A stretch of DNA of 64,000 nt from Terebella lapidaria (taxonomy: Eukaryota; Annelida; Polychaeta; Terebellida; Terebellidae). This document shows, in pieces, positions 12,401-23,944 of this stretch. Under the pieces are notes generated by a model. The model made no database searches. It had not been told where the DNA came from and saw only the letters and a list, made by a program, of their open reading frames with translations. The stretch is from positions 59,354,451 to 59,418,450 of the forward strand of contig OX424556.1 of assembly GCA_949152475.1 (NCBI GenBank), in the 5' to 3' direction. A program made the translations under genes and the position numbers. Every line of letters starts with the position of its first letter. Position 1 is the stretch's first letter.

Positions 12401-15400
12401 AGCCTGACAGTTTAATCCTATATGTGTTTTTGTATTTTTCAGGTGCGGCAGACGGTGGCCCCGGGGGCAGGCGGCAGGCGGCAGTCATCAAGGTCAAGGC
12501 GGGTGATCTTGATGATGCTGCAACAGCTCATTTTCTTTCATTAATCATGTGTTTTAGTGTATCTTTCCAGATTAGTGCCTGGCAGCGAGAGGAGAAGCCC
12601 CGGAAGGGCATGATGGACGACGATTGCTGCTGCTGATTCAGTTAAGTATTCTTTAATTATTTGTTACTTTCAGCCTGTGATCCCGCAGTCAAGTTGTTTG
12701 ATTCCAGCCAAGTTCCACACAACAAGTGAGCAGGAGGGTGCACACTTCAGCACACCTGTTGTGTAGCACTTGGGTGCAATCAAACAACTTTCGGTTTACA
12801 GGCTGATTGTAATTAAAATTCGAAACTGAAAGCCTTACAGTTTAATCATATATGTGTTTTTGTATTTTTCAGGTACGGCAGACGGTGGCCCCGGGGGCAG
12901 GCGGCAGGCGGCAGTCATCAAGGTCAAGGCAGGTGATCTTGATGATATTGCCACAGCTCATTTTCTTTCATTAATCATGTGTTCTAGTGTATCTTTCCAG
13001 ATTAGTGCCTGGCAGCGAGAGGAGAAGCCCCTGGAGGACGTGATGGACGACGCTTGCTGCTGCCGATTCAGTTAAGTATTCTTTGATTATTTGTTAGTTT
13101 CAGCCTGTGAACCCGCAGTCAAGTTGTTTGATTCCAGCCAAGTTCCACACAACAAGTGAGCAGGATGGTGCACACTTCAGCACACCTGCTGTGTAGCACT
13201 TGGGTGGAATCAAACAACTTTGGGTTTACAGGCTGATTGTAATGGAAATTCGAAATTGAAAGCCTGACAGTTTAATCCTATATGTGTTTTTGTATTTTTC
13301 AGGTGCGACAGACGGTGGCCCTGGGGGCAGGCGGCAGGCGGCAGTCATCAAGGTCAAGGCGGGTGATCTTGATGATGCTGCCACAGCTCATTTTCTTTCA
13401 TTAATCATGTGTTCTAGTGTATCTTTCCAGATTAGTGCCTGGCAGCGAGAGGAGAAGCCCCTGAAGGACGTGATGGACGACGCTTGCTGCTGCTGATTCA
13501 GTTAAGTATTCTTTAATTATTTGTTAGTTTCAGCCTGTGAACCCGCAGTCAAGTTCTTTGATTCCAGCCAAGTTCCACACAACAAGTGAGCAGGAGGGTG
13601 CACACTTCAGCACACCTGCTGTGTAGCACTTGAGTGGAATCAAACAACTTTGGGTTTACAGGCTGATTGTAATGGAAATTCGAAATTGAAAGCCTGACAG
13701 TTTAATCCTATATGTGTTTTTGTATTTTTCAGGTGCGACAGACGGTGGCCCCGGGGGCAGGCAGCAGGCGGCAGTCATCAAGGTCAAGGCGGGTGATCTT
13801 GATGATGCTGCCACAGCTCATTTTCTTTCATTAATCATGTGTTCTAGTGTATCTTTCCAGATTAGTGCCTGGCAGCGAGAGGAGAAGCCCCTGAAGGAAC
13901 TGATGGACGACGCTTGCTGCTGCTGATTCATTTAAGTATTCTTTAATTATTTGTTAGTTTCAGCTTGTGAACCCGCAGTCAAGTTGTTTGATTCCAGCCA
14001 AGTTCCACACAACAAGTGAGCAGGAGGGTGCACACTTCAGCACACCTGCTGTGTAGCACTTGGGTGGAATCAAACAACTTTGAGTTTACAGGCTGATTGT
14101 AATTAAAATTCGAAACTGAAAGCCTGACAGTTTGATCCTATATGTGTTTTTGTATTTTTCAGGTGCGACAGACGGTGGCACCGGGGGCAGGCGGCAGGCG
14201 GCAGTCATCAAATTCAAAACGGTGATCTTGATGATGCTGCCACAGCTCATTTTCTTTCATTAATCATGTGTTCTAGTGTATCTTTCCAGATTAGTGCCTG
14301 GTAGTGAGAGCAGAAGTCCCAAAAGGACGTGATGGACGACGCTTGCTGCTGCTGATTCAGTTAAGTATTTTTTGATTATTTGTTAGTTTCAGTCTGTGAA
14401 CCCGCAGTCAAGTTGTTCGATTCCAGCCAAGATCCACACAACAAGTGAGCAGGAGGGTGCACACTTCAGCACACCTGCTGTGTATAACTTGAGTGGAATC
14501 AAACGACCTTGGGTTTACAGGCTGATTGTAATTGAAATTTAAAATTGAAAGCCTGACAGTTTAATCCTATATGTGTTTTTGTATTTTTCAGATGTGGTGG
14601 ATAGCGGTCCCGGGGGCTGGCGGCAGTCATCAAGGTCAAGGCGGATGACCTAGATACTGCTGCCACAGCTCATTTTCTTTAATTAATTATGTGTTCTATG
14701 GTATCTTTCCATCTATGGTATCTTTCCAGATTAGTGCAGTTTCCCTGGCAGCGAGAGGAGGAGCCCCTGAAGGATGTGATGGACGACGCTTGCTGCTGCT
14801 GATTCAGTTAAGTATTCTTTAATCATTTGTTAGTTTCAGCCTGTGAACCCGCAGTCAAGTTGTTTGATTCCAGCCAAGTTCCACACAACAAGTGAGCAGG
14901 AGGGTGCACACTTCAGCACACCTGCTGTGTAGCACTTGGGTGGAATCAAAAAACTTTGGGTTTACAGGCTGATTGTAATTGAAATTCGAAATTGAAAGCC
15001 TGACAGTTTAATCCTATATGTGTTTTTGTATTTTTCAGGTGCGGCGGACGGCGGCGCCGTGGGCAGGTGGCAGGCGGCAGTCATCGAGGTCAAGGAGGGT
15101 GATCTTCATGATGCTGCCACAGCTCATTTTCTTTTATTAATCATGTGTTCTGTTGTATCTTCCGGATTAGTGCCTGGCAGCGAGAGGAGGTGTCCCTGAA
15201 GGACGTGATGGACGAGGCTTGCTTATTCAGCTAAGTATTCTTTAATTAAATGTTAGTTTCAGCCTGTGAACCCGCAGTCAAGTTGTTTGATTTCAGCCAA
15301 GTTCCACACAACAAGTGAGCAGGAGGGTGCACACTTCAGCACACCTGCTGTGTAGCACTTGGGTGGAATCAAATAACTTTGGGTTTACAGGCTGATCGTA

Positions 15401-15617
15401 ATTGAAATTCGAAATTGAAAGCCTGACAGAATAATCCTATATGTGTTTTTGTATTTTTCAGGTGCGGCAGACGGTGGCCCTCGGGGCAGGCGGCAGTCAT
15501 CAAGGTCAAGGCGGGTGATCTTGATGATGCTGCCACAGCTCATTTTCTTTCATTAATCATGTGTTCTAGTGTATCTTTCCAGATTAGTGCCTGGCAGCGA
15601 GAGGAGAAGCCCCTGAA

Positions 15618-16330
15618 GAACCTAGTAGCATGCCGATGAAAGTGCTTTTCATTTAGTCCATTATGAATAGTTATCTGTGAATTCGAACGAATTTTACAAA
15701 TACAATCAATGGGTTTCGAGATATTGAATCAAATAGGCACTCCTTTCGTAAATTGCCGAAGATTTTGATCACGATTTTAGTATGGGTCACGTGGTCTGTG
15801 ACGTCATTTGAGGCATTACTGAAAGTACATGTAGCCAGCAAGGTAAACTGCATGTCGCATATTCATTATTGTTGTGTATGTTTGACAATTCAAGTGAACG
15901 GGTGAGATGGCTGGAATATGGCATTTCTTGTCTTGATATTTAGAATCAGTACTATTCATTCTCCCAGAAGGGAGGTTTGTTGAACTGCAAGATGTCCAGT
16001 ATTTGCTGGTTTTCACGTGTTTTCTTTTGAATCTCATGCATTTTGGAGTGGTTTTCTATCTTTGAGCTGACCGCCCAAATTACGTGTTTTACGTTTTTGG
16101 CCAGCCATCAAAGCACATTTTGCCTCAACTGACGTCACGATTACGGAAACAGTCGAAGCTATCTTTTTCATCGGCATGAGAAGGCGATTGCAATACTGGC
16201 TCAATATACTCGATTATATGTCGCTGTTATTAATTACCAAATAACACAAACATCTTTTTTATCACCAAATGTCCACAATGCCTTTATCTGAACAGGAATA
16301 AAACCATATAATGGTACCTTGCTACTATGA
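15618..16330. mobile_element. Insertion in the array with inverted ends
   Basis: Unit 23 is interrupted after cccctgaagaa and resumes at ttaattatttgttag, having lost about 45 bp of unit sequence. The inserted block contains the inverted pair CATGCCGATGAAA (15629-15641) and TTTCATCGGCATG (16167-16179), consistent with a ~550 bp non-autonomous TIR element plus flanking sequence. No clear target duplication is visible because the site is also deleted. It carries no coding sequence. Confidence 0.5.
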
Positions 16331-16972
16331 CTTTAATTATTTGTTAGTTTCAGCCTGTGAACCCGCAGTCAAGTTGTTTGATTCCAGCCAAGCTCCACAC
16401 AACAAGTGATGAGGAGGGTGCACACTTCAGCACACTTGCTGTGTAGCACTTGGGTGGAATCAAACAACTTTGGGTTTACAGGCTGATTGTAATTGAAATT
16501 TAGATTTGAAAGCCTGATAGTTTAATCCTATATGTGTTTTTGTATTTTTCAGATGCGGCGGATGGCCGCCCCGGGGGCAGGCGGCAGTCATCAAGGTCAA
16601 GGCAGGTGACCTTGATACTGCTGCCACGGCTCATTTTCTTTAATTAATTATGTGTTCTATGGTATGTTTCCAGATTAGTGCCGTTTCCCTGGCAGTGAGA
16701 GGAGGAGCTCCTGAAGGACGTGATAGACGACACTTGCTGCTGCTGATTCGGTTAAGTATTCTTTAATCATTTGTTAGTTTTAGCCTGTGAACCCACAGTC
16801 AAGTTGTTTGATTCCAGCCAAGTTCAACACAACAAGTGAGCAAGAGGGTGCACATTTCAGCACACATGCTGTGTAGCACTTGGGTGGAATCAAACAACTT
16901 TGATTTTACAGGCTGATTGTAATTGAAATTCGAAATTGAAAGCCTGACAGTTCAATCCTATATGTGTTTTTA

Positions 16973-17800
16973 GGTTACCGGACCTATGGTCCGATAACCT
17001 ATTGGCATGGCGTTGCGTCCGTCGTCGGCGTCGGCGTCGTCGGCGTCGGCGTCGGCGTCGTCCGTCCACATTTTTATCTTTAAAGTTTACAATTGGATCT
17101 TTCTGAAATTTTGCGCTAGAATGCCTAAAAATATTTCAAGAGGGGGTTATTTTTTTGTTTTTTGATTTTCACATTGTTTCAAAATGGGGGCCATTTTCGC
17201 CGAAAAACGGTCAATTTCTGACTTTGGCAGCCATTTTCTCAAAAACTGTTCAGACAGTTTTGAGATTTTTATTTCAAAGGATAACCCTCACATACCTCTG
17301 TGATGTGTATAAGTTTCGTTGCCCCTGAATAGCCGGTTTCCGTGTAGCGGCCATTTTTATTTTTCAACAAGTCGGCAAAAAAAAATTTTTTTTGTCCCAA
17401 ATTGCATTACTATCCATTTTGGGCACTTTCCAGGCCACAAAAAAAAGTAGGAAAAAAATTTGCCCCATTGAAAAAATTATTGGACTCTAATTTTTTGTCA
17501 CCTTTTCCCTTTATAATAGCAGCTGCCACAACTATACTCCTAGAAAGCTTGGTGATAGGGCTTAGATATTGGCACTTTTAAATAGAAAGTCATATATGGC
17601 GATTTGTGTGGCGACCTTGAATTTGACCTTCGATGACCTTGAAAGGTCAAATCGGCCATTTTTGGTCCCAAAAAATTGTTTTCTAATCAGTAACACTCTT
17701 ATTTTTTTACAAATTATCTTCACACAATTGTTCATACATTACATTCTACTCTCGTGAGAATGTCTATCAGTTGTGGAGTATTTCTATACAGATTTAGGCA
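16973..17800 (+). mobile_element. Non-coding element starting with a hairpin and a GTCGGC repeat
   Basis: It begins exactly where the last 430 bp unit breaks off. The first 27 nt are an imperfect palindrome (GGTTACCGGACC, TAT, then its inverse GGTCCGATAACC). This is followed by a (gtcggc/gtcgtc)n tract at about 17016-17062 and then AT-rich sequence without a gene. A (TA)n tract at 17801-17821 is a possible right limit, but the true end is not fixed. The layout resembles the Helitron at 39463-41215, which also opens with a hairpin and a cgtccg tract. Confidence 0.45.
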
Positions 17801-17821
17801 ATAATATATATATATATATAA

Positions 17822-18639
17822 TGCACATAAATACAATAGCGCACGTGGTTTTGTTTATACTACATGACCATCGACCTTTTGACATTTTCTGGAACGGATG
17901 TATTTATTGTAAACAAACACACGTGCATATAAGACGTTGACTGTGATTGGGTAGAAATTATGTCACAACAAAGGAAGTATAACGGGTACGCATGCGCACA
18001 GCCATACTTCCTTGTTTATCTCTAAAGGTAAAGAAAAGTTTGAAAAGAATCCCGTTTCAATCAGAAAGTATCGCATCAATCTGTAAACCAAAATGGATAT
18101 TTTCAGAGATTTCGGATAGAATTTAGATCCAGGTTTAGCGTGAATGGACTATTATCGCGATGCAATCGTGAAATTCAGCATGATTGTGAATTTGTGATTG
18201 ATGCTTTGCGTCAGTCCTCGATCATCGATGAACCACATTGCGAGCGCGCGCTTTGCCTTTGCCACTTTGCGGTTTAATCTAGACTAGAGAAAGATGAATA
18301 ATGATAATACTAATTGTTTCTGAAATAGCCGATTTGTAATTTCAAAACGAAGAATTACATTCAAATAATGTCATTGTTTTCAGTGTGTGTTATGGAATCG
18401 TAAAAGCCTAGATCTAGTCGAATTTCGAAAACAATTATCAGACTGATCAGTCATAACGCAATCGTTTAATTTTTGCTGCTGGAACTGGCGACTATCAGTA
18501 TGTGTATCGTTGACCAAGTCCACACCTACTGTAGTGCTATTCAGAAAGTGGCAGAAGGTAGACTAAAATTCACAAATTAGCTAAACCCTGTCTGAGAAAA
18601 ATTCCAGTCCCCTAGAAATATCTATAAAAAAGAAAATAC
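17822..18639. other. Unassigned region
   Basis: No gene, repeat unit or RNA could be supported. It contains several ttatcgcgatg/catcgatg-like phrases but no ordered structure. Confidence 0.3.
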
Positions 18640-19190
18640 TCAAGTTCAACACAAAATCTCATATGAATTTTGGGCATAACTTCATTTAGGATGGTCGATT
18701 AGAAATTTTATAAGTTTCGATTTTTAACAAAACCATATTTTTTCACCAAATTTCAGAATTCTATCTTGAAAACTGAAAGTTGGCAATCTACCCCAATGTT
18801 AAATGTTGGACACAAAGTACAGGAATTCAAGCAAATTTCGGGATTTCATGATCTTTATTCCGCTAAGAAATGTAATATGAGGAAATTTTTAGGGTTGGAA
18901 GAATCATACACGTGCATTCTAATAAATTATCATTCTTACAAAGTACTGTGCAATGCTAACATTGAACAACATGATAAATTCTGCTCAGACTCGCAAATTT
19001 TCTGTTTGATGTGAAATTTGACATTGGGGTAGATTGCCAATTTTTTCAGTTCTCAATATAGAACTCTGAAAATTGGTGAAAAAATACTGTTTTATGCCGA
19101 ATAGAAACAAACAAAATTTCAAATTGATCCAACCATCGTAAGTGAACTTATGGCCAAAATTCATATGAGGTTTTTGTGTTGAACTTGACT
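18640..19190. mobile_element. Foldback element with ~165 bp arms
   Basis: The left arm (18640-18800, starting near caagttcaacacaaaatctc) and right arm (19020-19190, ending near gtgttgaacttgac) are reverse complements with scattered mismatches and a few small gaps. They share the inner phrase ggcaatctaccccaatg. The ~220 bp spacer holds no recognisable coding sequence. This is a MITE-like or foldback element. Confidence 0.7.
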
Positions 19191-19426
19191 TTACCTATCA
19201 CAGTGACATCCTATTGTAATAAAAAGTGCATTTTTTCATCATCTCACCTCTAGTACATGTGTCATACATTTGGTTTGCATATAGATTGCATATAGTATCA
19301 GTATGTACGTGTGAGAGTGAAAACACGTTGTAACCCAGCTCTGTGCTAATTGAGGATCTAAAAGGGAAATTCAAGTGTGAAGATCCTGATTTTCTGAATG
19401 AGTACTTGTGACCGTGAATAGCAGCT

Positions 19427-20284
19427 ATGGAAGACCAAACAGAGTCATCTAAACGGGCGTTTGATGCTGTTTCATCTGGTTCAAGTTTGGATTTACCACT
19501 GAAATTATCACGCCATGATAGCCCGGGGCAAGCCTTCAAGTTTACAGACCCAGAGACAGACCTACATGCCGACACGCCCGAGTGGGCTCGCACCATGGTC
19601 AAAACAATGCACCGTATGATGTCGGCCATGGAGCAGAGTCACTCACAAACTATCGACTACGCTGTTGATACGGCTACGTCGGCCCTGGCTGTCACGGCTG
19701 GAAATAGCAAATTACTTATGGAATACAAACAAGAACTGTCAGAAACAAGGTGCGAAGTGGTGAAGCTAAGCCAAAAATGTGAATCCCTGGAGGCGGTCAT
19801 AACACAACAACAGAAATTTCTTGAGTCAGTGGATTCACGTGACCGTCAGAAGAACATTGTGATACGGGGAGCTTCAGAGGAGAGTGACGAACTCGGTGAG
19901 ACAGAAAGTATCAAAGTGGAACGCCTCCTGACAGCTTTGGAGATCACAGTAGACACGGACTCAACTACTATTCGTCGCGTCGGGAAGCCAAACGATCGCA
20001 AGAAAAGACCAATTCTGGTAAATCTGCCCAGTTCAGACCTTCGCGCGTCGATACTGGAGAAAGCACGTAACCTGAAGGACATGGACAAGCCTCTCTCTGA
20101 CATCTACATCAAAAAGGATGTTCATCCCGCTATCTCGCGCGAATTGACACGCCTTCGTAAGGCCGAGAAGCTCGAGAAAGACAAACCGGAAAACGCTGGC
20201 AAGGAGATTGAGTATGACCGCGAACTTAGAGTCCTCTTTTGTGACGGAGTGGTTATCGATCGTTTCCGGCCATCTTTTTTCTGA
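19427..20284 (+). CDS. LINE ORF1 protein, coiled coil plus RNA-binding-like domain
   Basis: This is an intact 285-residue frame with an ATG start. Residues ~60-140 are rich in heptad-compatible Leu/Lys/Glu (ELSETRCEVVKLSQKCESL), which suggests a coiled coil. Residues ~140-280 carry RDRQKNIVIRGASEES, RRVGKPNDRKKRPILVNL, ARNLKD and EIEYDRELRVLF. This arrangement is typical of LINE ORF1 proteins that bind the element RNA with an RRM-like domain and trimerise or chaperone it. The frame ends 26 bp before ORF2, as expected in a two-ORF LINE. It is open throughout, unlike ORF2 of the same element, so this copy may be young despite the ORF2 damage. Function is inferred from family architecture only. 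Confidence 0.75.
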   Translation: MEDQTESSKRAFDAVSSGSSLDLPLKLSRHDSPGQAFKFTDPETDLHADTPEWARTMVKTMHRMMSAMEQSHSQTIDYAVDTATSALAVTAGNSKLLMEYKQELSETRCEVVKLSQKCESLEAVITQQQKFLESVDSRDRQKNIVIRGASEESDELGETESIKVERLLTALEITVDTDSTTIRRVGKPNDRKKRPILVNLPSSDLRASILEKARNLKDMDKPLSDIYIKKDVHPAISRELTRLRKAEKLEKDKPENAGKEIEYDRELRVLFCDGVVIDRFRPSFF

Positions 20285-20310
20285 CTTGTGACACACTGGA
20301 TAACTGCAAG

Positions 20311-22614
20311 ATGATTAGACTGTGTTCATGGAATATTTGTGGTTTTAGAGACAAAATTGAGCAATCCAAAATATTGGAATACATCCATCGTTTCGATATC
20401 GTGTTTCTTTGTGAAATCAAGACGATGGCAAACATCACTGTACCGGGTTATACAGTGTACCGAAACTACGACAAATCCAACCCCACAGAGGAGGTATGGT
20501 AATGCTAATTAAAGACTATTTAGTACACCTATTATCTAATGTTGACATCACCTCCAGAGATCAAATTTGGATCACTTTATCATGTCTGCCCGATTGTGTT
20601 ATCGGTAGCTGTTATATTCCACCGAGTGATTCTAGCTACTTTGACTTGTCATCCCTCGGAGAAAATCTGGCAAGCAATCAACTGGCGAGGCCTGCTAGGT
20701 AACAATGATCGCACAGACGATGCCACGCCCACGGATAGTGAGTTCAAAGCACACTTTGAAAATCTCCTACAGGGGGAGAATGTGGCGAATGAATCAGATC
20801 ACAGTCTACAAGCTACGACTGCACCATATATCCCGCTATTGGATGATCCAATAACTGCTACTGAGGTAAGCGCAGCTGTTAACCGCAACAAATCAACAGG
20901 GTATATTGGTATTGCCCCTGGACTATTGAAATGGTTACCAGTAAAGTTCATATTATATCTGACACAAATATTGAACTTAGTTTTCATGATGCCGGACCAA
21001 TATCCACAAAGGTGGACGGTGTCCAAGCTGATCGTACTCTTCAAGAAAGGAGTGCGGAGCGTCTGTGGTAACTACAGAGGGATAGCGATATCGGACACAC
21101 TGCTTGAAGCATATGACTGTATCCTGAACAACCGCCTCTCGTTATGGTTATCAATAGATCCTGCACAGGCAGGAGCCCAAAAGGGCAGAGGATGCATTGA
21201 ACAGATACTAGCTATCCGAATGCTGATAGACTACTGTGTGATTACTAAGGAACAATTGTACATGGTCTATGTAGACTTCCAGAAGGCATATGATAAGGTA
21301 CATAGGAACAAACTCCTACAATGCCTCCAAACCAGAGGATGTAGCAGGCGAATGCTCCTGGCTATAAATGCAATGTATAGATGTACCAAATACATCCTCC
21401 GTAGTGCAGCGATATCTGCTACAATCGGTGTGCGACAGGGTGCAGGGACCAGTTGCACCTTATTTGTATTGTATATAGACAATTTAGTCAAACTTATTAA
21501 GTCATCATTTGACCAGGATGGTTTCCTTAGTTCACTTCATGTGCTACTTCTTATGGACGACACTATCATCTTGTCCACTACTAGGGACAAATGTCAGCAG
21601 AAAGTTGAAAAATTGATGGTTTTTTGTGACGAGTTTGGTATGATAATCAATGAATCCAAAACAAAGTTGATGGTTATAAACGGAAGTAGTGAGGATAAAG
21701 AACCTTTACATGTGCGCAGTCTGACAATAGGATATGCTTCCCTTTACAAGTATCTTGGAGCATATGTGACAGACGATGGTAAGCTAAAGACAGTTCTCGG
21801 ATTACATGCCAAGGATTGTGTGGGGCAGATCAATAAACTCTCTATGTTCATGAAACAAAACTGTTCCATGCCGTTTTACTTCAAACGGCAAGTGTTGGAT
21901 GCAGCACTTCTATCTTCTATTATGTACAGTTGTGAGACGTGGTTAACCAGGGACCTCAAATTCATTACAAAACACTATACGTCTGCAATAAAGCTACTGC
22001 TCGGTGTCAGACATAGTACCACGAACATGTTGTGTCTGATTGAAGCTGGATATCCAGAGTTTGAGAGCCTTGTGGAAAAAAGAAGAATCAACTTCATCAC
22101 TAAATTCATCAAGGAAGCTAAAGGTCAAGAACCATTGTCAATTGTGATGCATCTGGTAGACCATCAAAACACCAAGTGTTATCGTGTACTACATGAGGCC
22201 TTGGTACACAAAGGAGACCCGGTACTGCAAAACAGGCAGTCTTTAGTGGATCGGTGTATGGCCAGTACGGCGTCGACAGTGATTGCTTATAGAGAGTTGA
22301 ATCCTCAAATCCACACCCACAACGTTTACACAAGTGACGATCAATACACTCCTGATTATAAGCGCGTTTCGTTCACTCGTCCTCGGCTATCTTCACATCG
22401 ACTGAGGGTCGAGACCGGTCGATGGTCAAGGATTTCACGCGAAAACAGACTATGTACATGTGGTCACGTCCAGGACGAAAAACACATAACATTTCATTGT
22501 GTACGAACAGATCCTATCCGAGCTGGATACAAGATAGACTCTGATGACTGGGTCAGTCTAATGAACAGAACTAACGTGTGCGACGTTATACACGATATAT
22601 TGAATGCGTATTAA
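20311..22614 (+). pseudogene. LINE ORF2: truncated endonuclease, reverse transcriptase, CCHC-like tail
   Basis: The start matches an AP-type endonuclease N-terminus (LCSWNICGFRDKIEQSK). A frameshift near 20485 moves to another frame (GGMVMLI...). The nuclease then ends about 130 residues in and jumps into the RT linker (INWRGLLGNNDRTDD), so most of the nuclease is deleted. The RT (20720-22000) keeps VYVDFQKAYDKV (catalytic Asp), GVRQGAGTSCTLF and LLLMDDTIIL; the usual Ala/Tyr before the Asp pair is Met here. The C-terminus shows CTCGHVQDEKHITFHC, a zinc-binding motif common in jockey/CR1-like ORF2 proteins. With no complete endonuclease it should not self-mobilise. Confidence 0.75.
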
Positions 22615-22730
22615 ATATTGATGGACCTATTAGCAACGTATATGTATAATGTTTTTGCCTATGAATCTTGCTAATCCAGTGTGTCATACATGTATGTGTT
22701 GCGGTCAATAAATTACATACATACATATAA

Positions 22731-23726
22731 ATGTTTGTGGTTTCACTGTGTTTTATTGTATCCCTCGAAAAAATTTGGAGTAAATTTAAATATTAACATT
22801 TCCAGTGTCAACTGCTGATGCAGTTTTTCACATCATCAGTGATATGAAACAGTTATACCGAGGCATTGTAGTTTGTGTTGTCGTTTTTTTTTCCAAATTC
22901 AATAAAAATTTATTTTTAAATTGTTGTTCTCGCTTGTTTATGTTGTTGGAATTAGGGCATTTCAGCATGAAATGTAGAATAGAAAAGAATAGAATAGAAT
23001 TTATTTTCGCACTGTCTCAGATGTATGTACATACTAATCAACAAAATACTAAAGATACAGAACAGTGACGAGATGATGGGCTTGAGTCATTGTGACTGTG
23101 AACCTGTTGACACAATAATATTTAACAAAATAAACAAGGAGATCCTCTCAACAGGTGCCCACCACCTCTAAGAAAGGACAAAAAAGAAAAAAGAAAGAAA
23201 GTACAGAAAAAAACCACACACACATGAGAAAAAGAAAACATCTTTTAAAGAAATCCTTAAATGAATCAACGATGAGAGGAATATGATAATTAACACAGAT
23301 AAACATGATGCCCACAATCTCAGAAAAAATAAAATAAATAAATAGCCCAAGAGCTCATGAAGGTTAACGGACAATATATGTTTTAGATCTCAGCCTATTT
23401 GTTCGAGGAACTTGAAAATATATTCAAAGATCAAATTCAATATCGCAACAATATTCATCATATATCATTTCATACATGTTCACAATTCCTTACTGAGATG
23501 TACAGTAGATAATAAGCGAGATATCAGCCACTTTGTGCTCTGACTTTGAAAATGAAATCAGAAAAGGACGAAACGCCATGACAGAATGTTATTGGACCAT
23601 ATGGGTCGGTAACATACAAATTATGATGAGGGGGTGATGATTGTAATTATGTTGATGATGGTGAAGATGATGATGATTGGTGATGAGTAATGATGATCAT
23701 GGTTAGGGGCGAAGTTGAGAATGTTC

Positions 23727-23769
<43 letters not shown>

Positions 23770-23944
23770 AGAAGAAGAAGAAGAAGAGAAATACTGTTGT
23801 GTTGCCAGCTCTCTGCCACGTATGCAGGACGCCGATGAGCCCCTGTCAGTGCCCGAGACACGCGATATCAGCGCTCGCTATACCCCCGCAACACTCTCCG
23901 CTTGAAGCGCGCAGAAAACGCCTTACTGCATAGTGTCTGATCGG
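22731..23944. other. LINE 3' tail fragment and simple repeats
   Basis: At about 22975-23000 the repeated gaataga followed by atttattttcgcac looks like the reverse complement of a LINE 3' terminus. The 23000-23390 stretch is probably 3' UTR of a minus-strand LINE. A gatgat-rich tract lies at 23620-23700. GC-rich single-copy-looking sequence lies at 23800-23920. No gene is supported. Confidence 0.4.
23729..23788. repeat. (GA)n then (GAA)n microsatellite
   Basis: About 38 bp of GA repeats is followed directly by about 21 bp of GAA repeats; the visible sequence is unambiguous. Confidence 0.95.

Larger units (their letters stand above)
6083..16970. repeat. Tandem array, 24 units of about 430 bp
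   Basis: Units start at about 6083, 6475, 6896, 7318, 7741, 8171, 8601, 9021, 9451, 9874, 10313, 10741, 11147, 11577, 11994, 12441, 12871, 13301, 13731, 14161, 14589, 15037, 15460 and 16549. Each has three parts: a GC-rich block with ggcaggcggc repeats and gtcatcaaggtcaagg; an AT-rich part leading to gtatctttccag; and a ~135 nt inverted repeat. Two sites per unit look like 3' splice acceptors (tttttgtatttttcag and gtatctttccag). A ~70-codon frame stays open in about ten units, but usually without an ATG. Shared private variants show higher-order structure: the unit pair 11577/11994 recurs at 14161/14589, about 2.6 kb apart, and the pair 8171/8601 recurs at 9021/9451. It is a satellite-like array; transcription is unknown. 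Confidence 0.9.
19200..22730 (+). mobile_element. Non-LTR retrotransposon (two-ORF LINE), internally deleted
   Basis: This element comprises a leader, ORF1 (19427-20284), ORF2 (20311-22614) and a short 3' UTR ending near gtcaataaattacatacatacatataa. The 5' limit is uncertain and may abut the foldback at 19190. No clear target duplication was seen. Confidence 0.75.

Noticed and set aside
7725..13926. A family of ~70-residue proteins ending in Asp-Asp-Ala-Cys-Cys-Cys
   Set aside because: They recur with the 430 bp repeat, most begin at GTG instead of ATG, and several units break the frame. I keep only the open-frame remark in the array entry.
6083..16970. CRISPR-like array
   Set aside because: Repeats are 430 bp, contiguous, and have no unique spacers; the sequence is clearly eukaryotic.
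23589..23613. Palindrome as the far end of an element starting at 16973
   Set aside because: A 6.6 kb element would have to include an unrelated LINE and foldback; the palindrome is orientation-free and imperfect, so I treat it only as a related motif.
23690..23905. Arg-Glu repeat protein
   Set aside because: Translation of the (GA)n/(GAA)n microsatellite.
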